NCBI RefSeq assembly: GCF_024029855.1
Contig: NZ_CP097205.1
Span: 1-64,000, forward strand
From: Buchnera aphidicola (Sipha maydis)
GTDB taxonomy: Bacteria > Pseudomonadota > Gammaproteobacteria > Enterobacterales > Enterobacteriaceae
DNA length: 64,000 nucleotides
Direction of reading: 5' to 3'
Shown piece by piece: positions 43,438 through 51,496 of the stretch (positions are counted from its first letter, which is position 1; each line of letters opens with the position of its first letter). A model generated the notes under the pieces. The model did no database searches, was not told the origin of the DNA, and was given only the letters and a program-made list of their open reading frames with translations. The translations under genes were made by a program, and so were the position numbers.

Positions 43438-44040
43438 TTATATTTTTTTCATTTTTTTAGAAAGATATTTTGATACCCCTTCAGGATTTGCTTGCATTCC
43501 TGCTTTGTTGATATTCCAATTTGCTGGACATACTTCACCATTTTTTTGATGAAATATTAAAGAGTCAACCATTCTTAACATTTCTTTTATATTTCTTCCA
43601 TAAGGAAGATCATTGATTACTTGATGTCTTATGATTCCATTTTCATCAATTAAAAAAGATGCACGTAAGGCCATTCCTAAAACAGGGTGTTCAACACCGT
43701 AAGATTTTTGTATTGTTCTTTTTATATCAGAAGCCATAGCAAACTTTATTGGTCCAATTCCTCCATTTTTATATTTTGTTTTTTGCCAAGCTAGATGAAC
43801 AAAAACTGAATCAAATGATATACCTATTAATTTAACATTTCTGTTTTTAAATTCTTGATAATATTTATTAAAAGATAAAATCTCTGATGGGCATACAAAA
43901 GTAAAATCCATGGGCCAAAAGAATAAAACAGCTTTTTTCCCAGATATATATTTTTTAAAATGAAAATTATCAATAATTTTCCCGTTTTTCAGTACAGCTG
44001 ATGTTAAAAAATCAGGTGCTAATTGAGTAACTAAAGTCAT
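43438..44040 (-). CDS. Typical 2-Cys peroxiredoxin (AhpC/Tsa family)
   Basis: Thiol peroxidase that reduces hydrogen peroxide and organic peroxides. It has 200 residues. The peroxidatic Cys lies in FTFVCPSE about residue 50, and the resolving Cys in GEVCPANW about residue 170. The segment GGIGPIKF and a C-terminal extension are features of the robust, eukaryote-like Prx1 group rather than of E. coli AhpC. Its reductant (AhpF or thioredoxin) is not in the window. In Buchnera this gene is annotated ahpC or tsa. It may be a main antioxidant, since no catalase or superoxide dismutase gene is present here. Confidence 0.93.
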   Translation of the reverse strand: MTLVTQLAPDFLTSAVLKNGKIIDNFHFKKYISGKKAVLFFWPMDFTFVCPSEILSFNKYYQEFKNRNVKLIGISFDSVFVHLAWQKTKYKNGGIGPIKFAMASDIKRTIQKSYGVEHPVLGMALRASFLIDENGIIRHQVINDLPYGRNIKEMLRMVDSLIFHQKNGEVCPANWNINKAGMQANPEGVSKYLSKKMKKI

Positions 44041-44213
44041 AAATTTTTCCTTTCATAAGATTGAAAATATTTTAAATATTTATATATAATTTTATATATT
44101 TTATTACTAAATTTTAGTTTAATAGATTTTTTGTATTTTTTTATAAAAAATCTTATTTTTATATATATTTTATTATTAATAATGTTTGAAAGAAACTAAT
44201 TTTTGAGGGAATA

Positions 44214-44879
44214 ATGAAAAAAAATATTTTTACTTGGAAAAATTTATTAAAAAATAAAAAAAATAAAATTATTAAAATAGTAAAAAAAATTAATTTTAAA
44301 AGGAAATTTAAAAAAATTTATCCTAAAAAAAAAGATGTTTTTAAGGCTTTCCGTTTTACTAAATTTAAAGATATTAAAGTAGTTATTTTAGGTCAAGATC
44401 CATATTTTAAAAAAAATCAAGCTAATGGATTAGCTTTTTCTGTAAATAAAGGAGTGAAATATCCTCCTTCTTTAAGAAATATATTTCAAGAATTAATTTC
44501 AGATATTCAAGGCGATCTTACAATTAATTCTGGTTATTTAAAAAAATGGTCCATACAAGGAGTTTTTCTTTTAAATTCTATTTTGACAGTCACAAAAAAT
44601 TTACCTTGTTCGCATAGAAAGTATGGATGGGAAGAAATTACAGATTATATAATATTTCTAATTAATTATTATCATTCTGGAGTTATATTTCTTTTATGGG
44701 GTTCGTATGCACAGAAAAAAATTAATTTAATTAATAAATCTAAACATTATATTTTATGTTCTTCACATCCATCACCGTTATCTGCATATAGGGGTTTTTT
44801 TGGGTGTAAACATTTTTCTTCTGTAAATAAAATTCTTTTAAAACAAAAAAAAAAAATTATTGATTGGAGTATAGATTAA
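44214..44879 (+). CDS. ung: Uracil-DNA glycosylase
   Basis: Family 1 enzyme removing uracil from DNA, the first step of base-excision repair against cytosine deamination. It has 221 residues (E. coli 229). The catalytic Asp motif is GQDPYF (usually GQDPYH), followed by NQANGLAFSV. The Leu-loop with the catalytic His is HPSPLSAYRGFFGCKHF. PPSLRNIFQEL and LLWGSYAQKK also match. The Lys-rich N-terminus is divergent. It converges on the grpE remnant. Confidence 0.96.
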   Translation: MKKNIFTWKNLLKNKKNKIIKIVKKINFKRKFKKIYPKKKDVFKAFRFTKFKDIKVVILGQDPYFKKNQANGLAFSVNKGVKYPPSLRNIFQELISDIQGDLTINSGYLKKWSIQGVFLLNSILTVTKNLPCSHRKYGWEEITDYIIFLINYYHSGVIFLLWGSYAQKKINLINKSKHYILCSSHPSPLSAYRGFFGCKHFSSVNKILLKQKKKIIDWSID

Positions 44880-44917
44880 TTTTTATATATTTGTGTTATA
44901 AAAAAATATAATCTTAA

Positions 44918-45327
44918 TTAATATTTTTTTAGATTTTGATTTTTTAGTATTTTTTTTAGAGATTGTTGAATTAAGATAATTCCTTGAAATTCTGGAATAT
45001 TTTCATATTTTTTTGATTTTAAATCATTAATAATATTTTTAAGATTATTTGAAATAAGTGTAATTTTTTTAATAAATTTTTTTTTTTTATTTTGTGTTAT
45101 CAATCGATAATTTTCTTGAGTATTTTTTTTTAGATTTTCAATATTTGCTAATAATCTTAATGGACATTCTTTTATTTTTTTTTTTATTTGATCAATTTTT
45201 TTTTTTATTTTAAAAATTTTTTCAGGAGTATATTTTTTTTTTTTTTTTTTTTATTTTTAATAATATTTTCTTTGGTTTTAGAGTTATTATTTATTTGTGT
45301 TTTTATTTTTTCTTTTTTTTTATTCAT
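44918..45327 (-). pseudogene. grpE: Broken grpE-like gene (frameshift in poly-A, C-terminus missing)
   Basis: On the - strand an ATG at 45327 opens a Lys/Asn-rich frame that enters a run of 20 A (45252-45233) and then hits a stop at 45207-45205. One extra A would join it to a second frame, running to the stop at 44918. That frame reads LRLLANIENLKKNT, then KKFIKKITLISNNLKN and FQGIILIQQSLKKIL. This follows the GrpE pattern (LRxxAEMENLRRRT, EKFINELLPVIDxL, GIELTLKSL). The joined product would be about 136 residues, whereas GrpE is usually ~190-200. The C-terminal beta-domain that contacts DnaK is missing. Buchnera often carries two grpE genes, so this may be the dispensable copy. The alignment is by eye. 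Confidence 0.62.
45233..45252 (+). repeat. Run of 20 T (20 A on the grpE strand)
   Basis: Uninterrupted homopolymer inside the grpE remnant, exactly where the two reading frames separate. 21 residues instead of 20 would make the frame continuous, so RNA polymerase slippage or a sequencing error could both change the picture. Confidence 0.9.
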
Positions 45328-45438
45328 ATATATATCCAAAAATATTTTTTATAATAAAGTAAATATTTAAATTTTTTACAAGAAAAAATTTAGTATTATA
45401 TAATAATTTTCAAATTATAAAATAAAATTAATATTTTT

Positions 45439-45814
45439 TGGAGCTGGCGGGATTTGAACCCGCGTCCAAAAAATTACTTTTTACCAATGTAACTACATGA
45501 TTAGTCTTATATAGTTTTTTTCTTTCTTTTTTTATTTAAGACATTTTAAAAGAAATATAGTTTTTTTTTTTTTAACATAACCAGATAAAAACAATCTTTT
45601 TATGCGATCTCTAAATTTTATGACCATTCTCGGAGACCTTATTTCAAGAGAAAAAAATAAGATTTCAATGGGCTTTAAAACAGTTTTTTAAGCTGCTAAA
45701 GCGTATTCCTGTTTATTTTTTGCAGATATTTTTTTTCGGTTTTTTTACGAGGCCAACCGAACCTCGTCATGCACATCAGTATAAGAATATTTTGTCAAAT
45801 CCAAAATCAGCCCC
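45439..45814 (-). ncRNA. ssrA: Transfer-messenger RNA (tmRNA)
   Basis: 376-base gene for the trans-translation RNA that rescues stalled ribosomes with SmpB. The 5' end reads GGGGCTGATTTTGGATTTGA and the 3' end GGGTTCAAATCCCGCCAGCTCC. The terminal GGGGCTG and CAGCTCC form the acceptor stem, and the T arm is canonical. The tag frame runs from GCA at 45723 to TAA at 45688 and encodes AKNKQEYALAA (11 residues), ending in the ALAA degron. The conserved stretch GAGGTTCGGTTGGCCTCGTA precedes it. The CCA end is not encoded: the discriminator A at 45439 is followed by AAA. The gene follows the grpE remnant region and is divergent from grxD. Confidence 0.96.
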
Positions 45815-45978
45815 AATAAATCAAATTTTTCAAAATATTTTATTAATAAAATATTTACATATTCAAATATTTTTATATATATTTAATACATGTATATTAT
45901 AAATATATTTTATTTAATTACAAATAAAATATATAAAATTTTATAATTTAATAATTTATAAATTTAAGGTGTGTATGT

Positions 45979-46317
45979 ATGAATGTTATTTCTAAAATTC
46001 AAAAGCAAATTAATGAAAATCCAATTTTAATTTATATGAAAGGATCTCCTGAATTTCCTAGTTGTGGTTTTTCTGCAAAAGCAGTAAATTTTTTATCATT
46101 TTTTAAAGTAAGATTTGCATATATAGATGTTCTTAAACATCCTGAAATTAGAAGAGAATTACCTATATTTTCTAATTGGCCAACATTTCCTCAATTATGG
46201 ATTTCAGGAAAATTAATAGGTGGAAGTGATATTATTGAAGATTTATTTCATAGTGGTAAATTAAAAAAAATTATTAAAAAATGTTTATTAAAAAATAAAA
46301 TTCAAAATACTATTTAA
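45979..46317 (+). CDS. grxD: Monothiol glutaredoxin 4
   Basis: CGFS-type monothiol glutaredoxin involved in Fe-S cluster transfer. It has 112 residues (E. coli GrxD 115). The active site is PSCGFSAKAV, with YMKGSPEFP before it, NWPTFPQLWISGKLIGGSDI after it, and the cis-Pro in TFP. With at least nine Fe-S clusters in complex I plus YfaE in this window, demand for cluster delivery explains its retention. It converges on rnt; the two stops are separated by 87 bases with a hairpin. Confidence 0.96.
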   Translation: MNVISKIQKQINENPILIYMKGSPEFPSCGFSAKAVNFLSFFKVRFAYIDVLKHPEIRRELPIFSNWPTFPQLWISGKLIGGSDIIEDLFHSGKLKKIIKKCLLKNKIQNTI

Positions 46318-46360
46318 GAAAAAATATTTTTTCTAAGAAAAAATATTTTTATTTTTAAAT

Positions 46361-46405
46361 AAAGATATAATGTATTAAATTAAAAAATTTTTACATTATA
46401 TCTTT
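46361..46405. terminator. Perfect 14-bp hairpin between grxD and rnt
   Basis: The arms AAAGATATAATGTA (46361-46374) and TACATTATATCTTT (46392-46405) pair perfectly with a 17-base loop. On the + strand TTAAAAAT follows. The right arm ends at the rnt stop codon. It is likely a shared terminator for the convergent pair. Just upstream, 46317-46350, lies an imperfect tandem repeat of AAGAAAAAATATTTTT. Confidence 0.6.
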
Positions 46406-47052
46406 TAAAAATAAAGTTTATTTTTTTTTTTAACTGGCCATCCACCTAATTTTTTCCACCGATTAACTATTTCACAAAATAAATTTGCAGTTTGTAAGGT
46501 ATCATATAATGCAGAGTGTGCTTGATTATTATCAAAAGATAACCCAATTGCTCTGCATGCTTTTGATAATACTGTTTGCCCTACTGCTAATCCACTTAAA
46601 GCTGCTGTATCAAAAGTTACAAATGGATGAAAAGGATTTTTTTTAGGTTTGACTCGTTTACACGCAGCCATAAGAAAGTTATAATCAAAGTTTGCATTAT
46701 GCGCAACAATGATTCCTTTGCTACATCCGTATTTTTTTATTCCTTGATATATAATAGAGAAAATTTCTTTTAGAGCTTGTTTTTCACTTACTGCACCTCT
46801 AAGAGGATTAAATGGATCAATTTTATTAAAAGATAAAGCCTCTTTTTTAATTAAAGATCCTTGAAATGGTTTAATATGAAAGTGAATTTTTTTTTCAATT
46901 TTTAACCATCCATGATCATTCATGCTTAATGTAATAACTGCAATTTCTAAAATTGCATCAGTAACGGGATTAAATCCAGCTGTTTCTACATCAATAACTA
47001 CAGGGTAGAATGATCTAAATCTTTTACTTAATAAATTTTTTTTTTTGTGCAT
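46405..47052 (-). CDS. rnt: Ribonuclease T
   Basis: DEDDh-family 3'-5' exoribonuclease that trims tRNA and other stable RNA 3' ends. It has 215 residues, the same as E. coli. The exonuclease motifs are visible: VIDVETAGF (Exo I Asp and Glu), [10 protein letters not shown] (Exo II) and [10 protein letters not shown] (Exo III His and Asp). [21 protein letters not shown] sequence ([20 protein letters not shown]) is also close to the family. It is convergent with grxD. Confidence 0.97.
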   Translation of the reverse strand: MHKKKNLLSKRFRSFYPVVIDVETAGFNPVTDAILEIAVITLSMNDHGWLKIEKKIHFHIKPFQGSLIKKEALSFNKIDPFNPLRGAVSEKQALKEIFSIIYQGIKKYGCSKGIIVAHNANFDYNFLMAACKRVKPKKNPFHPFVTFDTAALSGLAVGQTVLSKACRAIGLSFDNNQAHSALYDTLQTANLFCEIVNRWKKLGGWPVKKKNKLYF

Positions 47053-47549
47053 GTATTAATCCATGAATAAAAAAAAGATAATTTTTAATATAGAATGATT
47101 ATTTTTTTTTTTAATTATTTAAAAAATTATTTCTAAAAGTATAGATGTATTTTAAAATTAAAATTTAACATATTAATCTTATAATGTTAAGGATAATAAA
47201 AAAAATTTTATTAACATTTGTATTCAAATAGAATATTTCAAAAGATCAATGGATTATTTATCTTAATGAAAATGATTTTATAGAAATTTTTTTTTTAAAT
47301 TTATATATTTTATTATTTTTTATAATTTTCATGATGTTTTTTAAGAATTCATTGATATATAAATAATTTTATGGTTTAAAAAAAATATTATTTATTTTAT
47401 TTAAAAAATTTATGATATACAAATTATATATGATAAAATTTTTTATTTTTTTAAAATAATTTCATTATTTTATATTTTTTTTAAAATTTTTATATTAATT
47501 TTTTTAATAAATTTTTTATAATTTTAATAATGTTTTAGGAAATTAAATT
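47053..47549. other. A+T-rich gap between rnt and pth
   Basis: 497 bases of divergent intergenic DNA without a gene or RNA I can support. The middle (about 47200-47360) is slightly less A+T-extreme than the rest, which may mark a decayed gene. From memory sodA occupies this place in better-known Buchnera genomes, but I could not recognise any SodA peptide here. Confidence 0.5.
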
Positions 47550-48080
47550 TTGAAAAATTTAAAAATAATAATAGGATTAGGAAATCCAATTACGAAGTAT
47601 AAAAATACACGTCATAATGCAGGTATATGGTATCTTCATATGTTGTCAAAAATATATAATAAAAAATTTAAAAAAATAAATAAATTTAATGGTTACGTTA
47701 GCGAAATTCTTTTTTTTAATAAAAAAGTTTTTTTGTTTGTTCCAGATGTTTATATGAATTTAAATTTTTTACCTATATATAAAATATCTTCTTTTTATAA
47801 TATTACATTAAATGAGATGTTAATTATTCATGATGAATTAGATTTACAACCTGGTGTTATAAAATTAAAGAACGGATATGGAAGCAATGGGCATAAAGGA
47901 TTAAAAGGAATTATCCAAAAATTTAAAAAAAAAAATTTTTATAAACGTTTATCGATTGGAATTGGTCGTCCAGATAATGTTCATGAAATATCTAATTATG
48001 TTTTATCTAAACCAACATCACATGAACGGGAAAAAATTTTTCAAGCAATTAAAAAATCAATTTTGTCTATTTTTTTTTAG
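47550..48080 (+). CDS. pth: Peptidyl-tRNA hydrolase (TTG start)
   Basis: Recycles peptidyl-tRNAs that drop off ribosomes. It has 176 residues (E. coli 194), lacking about 18 C-terminal residues. The start is a TTG with AGGA at 47537-47540 and 9-base spacing; MKNLKIIIGLGNP is the family N-terminus and no ATG fits. Active-site residues retained are Asn12, His22 (TRHNAG), Asn70 (YMNLN) and Asp95 (HDELDLQPG). The fifth conserved residue, Asn114 in E. coli (HNGLK), is Lys116 here (GHKGLK, codon 47895-47897). It is followed by ychF on the same strand, as in E. coli. Confidence 0.95.
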   Translation: MKNLKIIIGLGNPITKYKNTRHNAGIWYLHMLSKIYNKKFKKINKFNGYVSEILFFNKKVFLFVPDVYMNLNFLPIYKISSFYNITLNEMLIIHDELDLQPGVIKLKNGYGSNGHKGLKGIIQKFKKKNFYKRLSIGIGRPDNVHEISNYVLSKPTSHEREKIFQAIKKSILSIFF

Positions 48081-48154
48081 TTATTCTATAAAATATTTTT
48101 GTATATACATAAATATAATATTTTTATTTTTATTTAAAATTTTTAGAGAAAAAT

Positions 48155-49201
48155 ATGAGTTTAAAATGCGGAATAATTGGTTTACCAAATGTAGGAAAAT
48201 CTACTATTTTCAATCTCTTAACAAATTTGTCAGTTCCTTCTTTGAATTTCCCTTTTTGTACTATTAATCCAAATATAGGATTTGCTCCTGTGATGGATGA
48301 TAGATTGTTAGAATTAGAAAAAATTGTTTATCCAGAAAAAGTTATACGAACATTTGTAAAAATAGTTGATATTGCAGGATTAGTGAAAGGAGCTTCTCAA
48401 GGAGAAGGTTTGGGAAATAAATTTTTAAGTCAAATTAGTGAGGTAGATTCTTTAATCCATGTTGTGAGAACTTTCCAAAAGGAAAATATTTTACATGTTG
48501 AAAATAAAATCGATCCTCTTCATGATATTGAAATAATTAATACAGAGTTAATTTTTTCAGATATAGAAGTATGTGAAAAAAATCTTTTATTAAAGAAAAA
48601 TTATAAAAATTTTAATAAAGATTTAGTTTTACAAGAAAAAAAAATTTTAAAAAAATGTTTATTACATTTACAGAAGTTTTCTTTTTTGAAAACGTTAAAA
48701 TTATCTTCAATAGAACTATCTTATATTAAACGTTTTAAATTTTTAACGTTAAAACCTACTTTATTTTTAATAAACGCTGATTTAAATCAAAAAAACAATA
48801 TCTTATTAAATAAACTTAAAGATTTTTTAAAAAATGATCATACTCAAATGATTTTTCCACATTTATTTCATAAAAATCAATCTAAAATTAAAAAAAATAA
48901 TGATATTTCTAAAATTATTCGATCTATTTATCAAATGTTAAATTTAGAAACATTTTTTACTGTTGGGAAAAAAGAAATTAGAGCTTGGCCTTTTTTAAAA
49001 AATTCTCGAGCTATTCAAGTAGCTAAAGTAATTCATAGTGATTTTAGTAAAGGTTTTATCCGCGCTAAAGTTATTAGTTATTTAGATTTTATAAAATATA
49101 AATCTGAAAATCATGCAAAAAAATTTGGAAAATTAAGATTAGAAGGTAAAGATTATATAGTTCATGATGGAGATATTATTCATTTTCTTTTTAATGTATA
49201 A
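48155..49201 (+). CDS. ychF: Ribosome-binding ATPase YchF
   Basis: Obg-family P-loop protein that prefers ATP and binds ribosomes. It has 348 residues (E. coli 363). The G1 loop is GLPNVGKST and the G3 region VDIAGLVKGASQGEGLGNKFL is intact. The C-terminal TGS domain is recognisable by RAWPFLKNSRAIQVA and KLRLEGKDYIVHDGDIIHF. The shortening is in the variable coiled region. A terminator-like hairpin follows 7 bases past the stop. The pair pth-ychF is an E. coli arrangement. Confidence 0.96.
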   Translation: MSLKCGIIGLPNVGKSTIFNLLTNLSVPSLNFPFCTINPNIGFAPVMDDRLLELEKIVYPEKVIRTFVKIVDIAGLVKGASQGEGLGNKFLSQISEVDSLIHVVRTFQKENILHVENKIDPLHDIEIINTELIFSDIEVCEKNLLLKKNYKNFNKDLVLQEKKILKKCLLHLQKFSFLKTLKLSSIELSYIKRFKFLTLKPTLFLINADLNQKNNILLNKLKDFLKNDHTQMIFPHLFHKNQSKIKKNNDISKIIRSIYQMLNLETFFTVGKKEIRAWPFLKNSRAIQVAKVIHSDFSKGFIRAKVISYLDFIKYKSENHAKKFGKLRLEGKDYIVHDGDIIHFLFNV

Positions 49202-49207
49202 AATTTT

Positions 49208-49230
49208 TAGAGAGGATATACTCCTCTCTA
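49208..49230 (+). terminator. Rho-independent terminator after ychF
   Basis: The arms TAGAGAGGA (49208-49216) and TCCTCTCTA (49222-49230) form a 9-bp stem with a 5-base loop (TATAC), followed by TTTTATTTTT on the + strand. It is one of the most G+C-rich hairpins in the window. It lies in the 37-base gap between convergent ychF and thrC and may also stop thrC transcripts, though the - strand lacks a T-run. Confidence 0.8.
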
Positions 49231-49238
49231 TTTTATTT

Positions 49239-50540
49239 TTATTGATGATTTATTAAGATTTTTTTTAATGTATTAAAATTTGGTTTAATATTATATGATA
49301 ATTCTTTTAAATGAATAATTTTAGATATTACTTGCGGTTTTTGTAATTTTATTTGTAAAATTTTTTCTACTGTTTCTTGAAATTTAATTGGATGTGCTGT
49401 CCCTAAAAAGATTCCATATAAATCTTTTTTATTAATTGATTTTTTTAATAGAGTATATGCAACAGAAGCATGAGGTTCAGAGATATAATTAAATTTTTTA
49501 AATAATTCTTTGATATTTTTTTTTGTTGATTCTTCTGATACAGATCCATATTCTAAATGTTTATTTATTTTCCATTGTTCTTTTTGAAGTATTTTTTGGA
49601 CTCTAGGCCAATTATTTGGTCTGCTAATATCCATTGCATTTGACATAGTTGAAATTGTTTTGTATGGATTCCATATTCCTGTTTTTAAATATCTAGGAAC
49701 GGTATTATTTGAGTTTGTAGATAATATAAATTTTTTTACTGGTAATCCCATAGATTTTGCTATTAATCCAGCAGTGAGATTTCCAAAATTTCCACATGGA
49801 ACTGAAATAATGATTTTATTATGAATGCTTTCAGGGATTAAATGAAATATTTCAAAAAAATAACAAATTTGCGCAAGTAAACGACTAATATTAATTGAAT
49901 TAGCGGAGTTCAGTTGTGTATATTTTTTTATTTCTATATCATTAAATGCTTTTTTAACTAATTTTTGACATTCATCAAAACTTCCATCTACTGCAATTGT
50001 AGTAATATTATGTCCTAAAGTGCAAAATAATTTTCTTTGTATTTTGCTAATTTTCCCTTTTGGATAAAGAACTACTACTCTAATATTTTTCATTTTATAA
50101 AATGCATGTGCTACTGCTGCTCCTGTATCACCTGATGTCGCTGTTAATATAGTGATAGATTTTTTTTCTGTATTTAATAAAGATAGTATTTGAGCCATGA
50201 ATCTAGCTCCATAATCTTTGAAAGCTAACGTCGGTCCATGAAAAAGTTCACAGCATAAGATTTTTTTTGTAATGTAAGAAATTTTTGGACCTGGAAAAGA
50301 AAATGCTTTTTGAATACTTTTATTGATGATTGATTTTTCTATTTCAGAACCTATAAAGATTGATAAAATTTTTTGGCTTCTCGTAATGAAAGTTTCATTA
50401 ATTAATTTTTTTATTTTTTTTTTAGAAATTCTTGGTATTGTTTCTGGAAAAAATAATCCTTGTTTTCTTCCTAAACCTCGTTTGACTGCTTGAGAAAAGT
50501 TTACTTGTTCTTTTATATCTTTAAGATTATATAATTTCAT
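49239..50540 (-). CDS. thrC: Threonine synthase
   Basis: PLP enzyme converting O-phosphohomoserine to threonine, the last pathway step. It has 433 residues (E. coli 428). The PLP Lys is in FHGPTLAFKDYGARFM. The phosphate-binding loops TATSGDTGAAVAHAF and SVPCGNFGNLTAG are conserved. The extra N-terminal block (MKLYNLKDIKEQVNFSQAV) matches the enterobacterial type. It follows thrB by 6 bases. Confidence 0.98.
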   Translation of the reverse strand: MKLYNLKDIKEQVNFSQAVKRGLGRKQGLFFPETIPRISKKKIKKLINETFITRSQKILSIFIGSEIEKSIINKSIQKAFSFPGPKISYITKKILCCELFHGPTLAFKDYGARFMAQILSLLNTEKKSITILTATSGDTGAAVAHAFYKMKNIRVVVLYPKGKISKIQRKLFCTLGHNITTIAVDGSFDECQKLVKKAFNDIEIKKYTQLNSANSINISRLLAQICYFFEIFHLIPESIHNKIIISVPCGNFGNLTAGLIAKSMGLPVKKFILSTNSNNTVPRYLKTGIWNPYKTISTMSNAMDISRPNNWPRVQKILQKEQWKINKHLEYGSVSEESTKKNIKELFKKFNYISEPHASVAYTLLKKSINKKDLYGIFLGTAHPIKFQETVEKILQIKLQKPQVISKIIHLKELSYNIKPNFNTLKKILINHQ

Positions 50541-50546
50541 ATTTTT

Positions 50547-51476
50547 TTATTTAACCTCTCTTGCACCAAAAGAATCTATGGTACAAATATAAGAAAATCC
50601 ATTTTTTTCTTGAATATAATTTTCTAAAAAATATTTTTGAATTTTTTTTGCAATATTTTTATTTTCTGTAATTGAAAATAACGTTGGTCCAGATCCAGAA
50701 ATTCCATAAGCTAAAGAACCAATTTTTTTTAAATTTTTTTTATGTTTTAAGAATCCTTGAATTAAATTTTTTCTAAAAGGTTCTGCAATAACATCTTTCA
50801 TAGAAGAAATTGCTAAATCTGATTGATTAGTATACGAGGAATATAAGAATTGTGAGATATTTTTCCCGTATTGAATACATGTTTTTCGTTTATATAATTT
50901 TGGAAGGATAGATCGAGATTGTGAAGTAGACAATTTTATCCCAGGCCAGGCAATAATCCAAAACCATTTTTTGAAATAAGGAATACTATTAGAAATATTT
51001 TTTTTTGTATTTAAGATTAATTGGATGCCTCCAAGATATGAAGGAGCTACATTATCGTAATGTTTTTCACCAGAGATTTCTCCTTCTAAGGAACCCATCA
51101 TTTGTAATAATTTTTTTTTTTTTAAAGGATAATTAAAAAAAATATTTAATGCAACCAACGTTGATACAATAGACGATGCGCTAGATCCAAGTCCTGAACT
51201 AATAGGTAAATTTTTTTCAAGTATGATATGTATTTTATTTTTTTTTTGGATTTTTTCAAAAAATAGTTTACATGCTTTCCATACAATATTTTTTTTATTA
51301 TATTGTGGTATTTCTTGGGCATATTTTCCAATATTAGTTAATTGAAATTGATGAGATGATTGAATAGTAATAATATCCCCTAAAATTTTATTATTTATTG
51401 GAGTGATTGCAGCTCCTAGAATATCAAATCCAACTCCTAAGTTTCCAATAGATGCAGGTGCATATATTTTAATCAT
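50547..51476 (-). CDS. thrB: Homoserine kinase
   Basis: GHMP-family kinase phosphorylating homoserine. It has 309 residues (E. coli 310). Motif 1 is APASIGNLGVGFDILG and the ATP-binding motif is PISSGLGSSASSIV. The C-terminal glycine-rich motif GISGSGPTLFSI is present. It lies 20 bases after thrA and 6 bases before thrC on the same strand, in the E. coli thrABC order. Confidence 0.98.
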   Translation of the reverse strand: MIKIYAPASIGNLGVGFDILGAAITPINNKILGDIITIQSSHQFQLTNIGKYAQEIPQYNKKNIVWKACKLFFEKIQKKNKIHIILEKNLPISSGLGSSASSIVSTLVALNIFFNYPLKKKKLLQMMGSLEGEISGEKHYDNVAPSYLGGIQLILNTKKNISNSIPYFKKWFWIIAWPGIKLSTSQSRSILPKLYKRKTCIQYGKNISQFLYSSYTNQSDLAISSMKDVIAEPFRKNLIQGFLKHKKNLKKIGSLAYGISGSGPTLFSITENKNIAKKIQKYFLENYIQEKNGFSYICTIDSFGAREVK

Positions 51477-51496
51477 TTTGATATATTTTCCATATA

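Noticed and set aside
45188..45370. + strand frame rich in Phe across the poly-T tract
   Set aside because: It is the antisense of the grpE remnant and results from T-runs.
45720..45902. + strand 60-codon frame
   Set aside because: It lies on the antisense of tmRNA; the RNA assignment is strong from both ends and the tag.
46317..46350. Tandem AAGAAAAAATATTTTT repeat as a possible functional repeat array
   Set aside because: Only two short A/T units, expected by chance or slippage in such DNA; too few for any array type.
47956..48267. Frame bridging pth and ychF, possibly a frameshifted Pth C-terminus
   Set aside because: The peptide after the T-run does not resemble the Pth C-terminal helix, and the rest is out-of-frame ychF.
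51146..51331. - strand frame inside thrB
   Set aside because: Alternative frame of thrB, whose own frame carries all kinase motifs.
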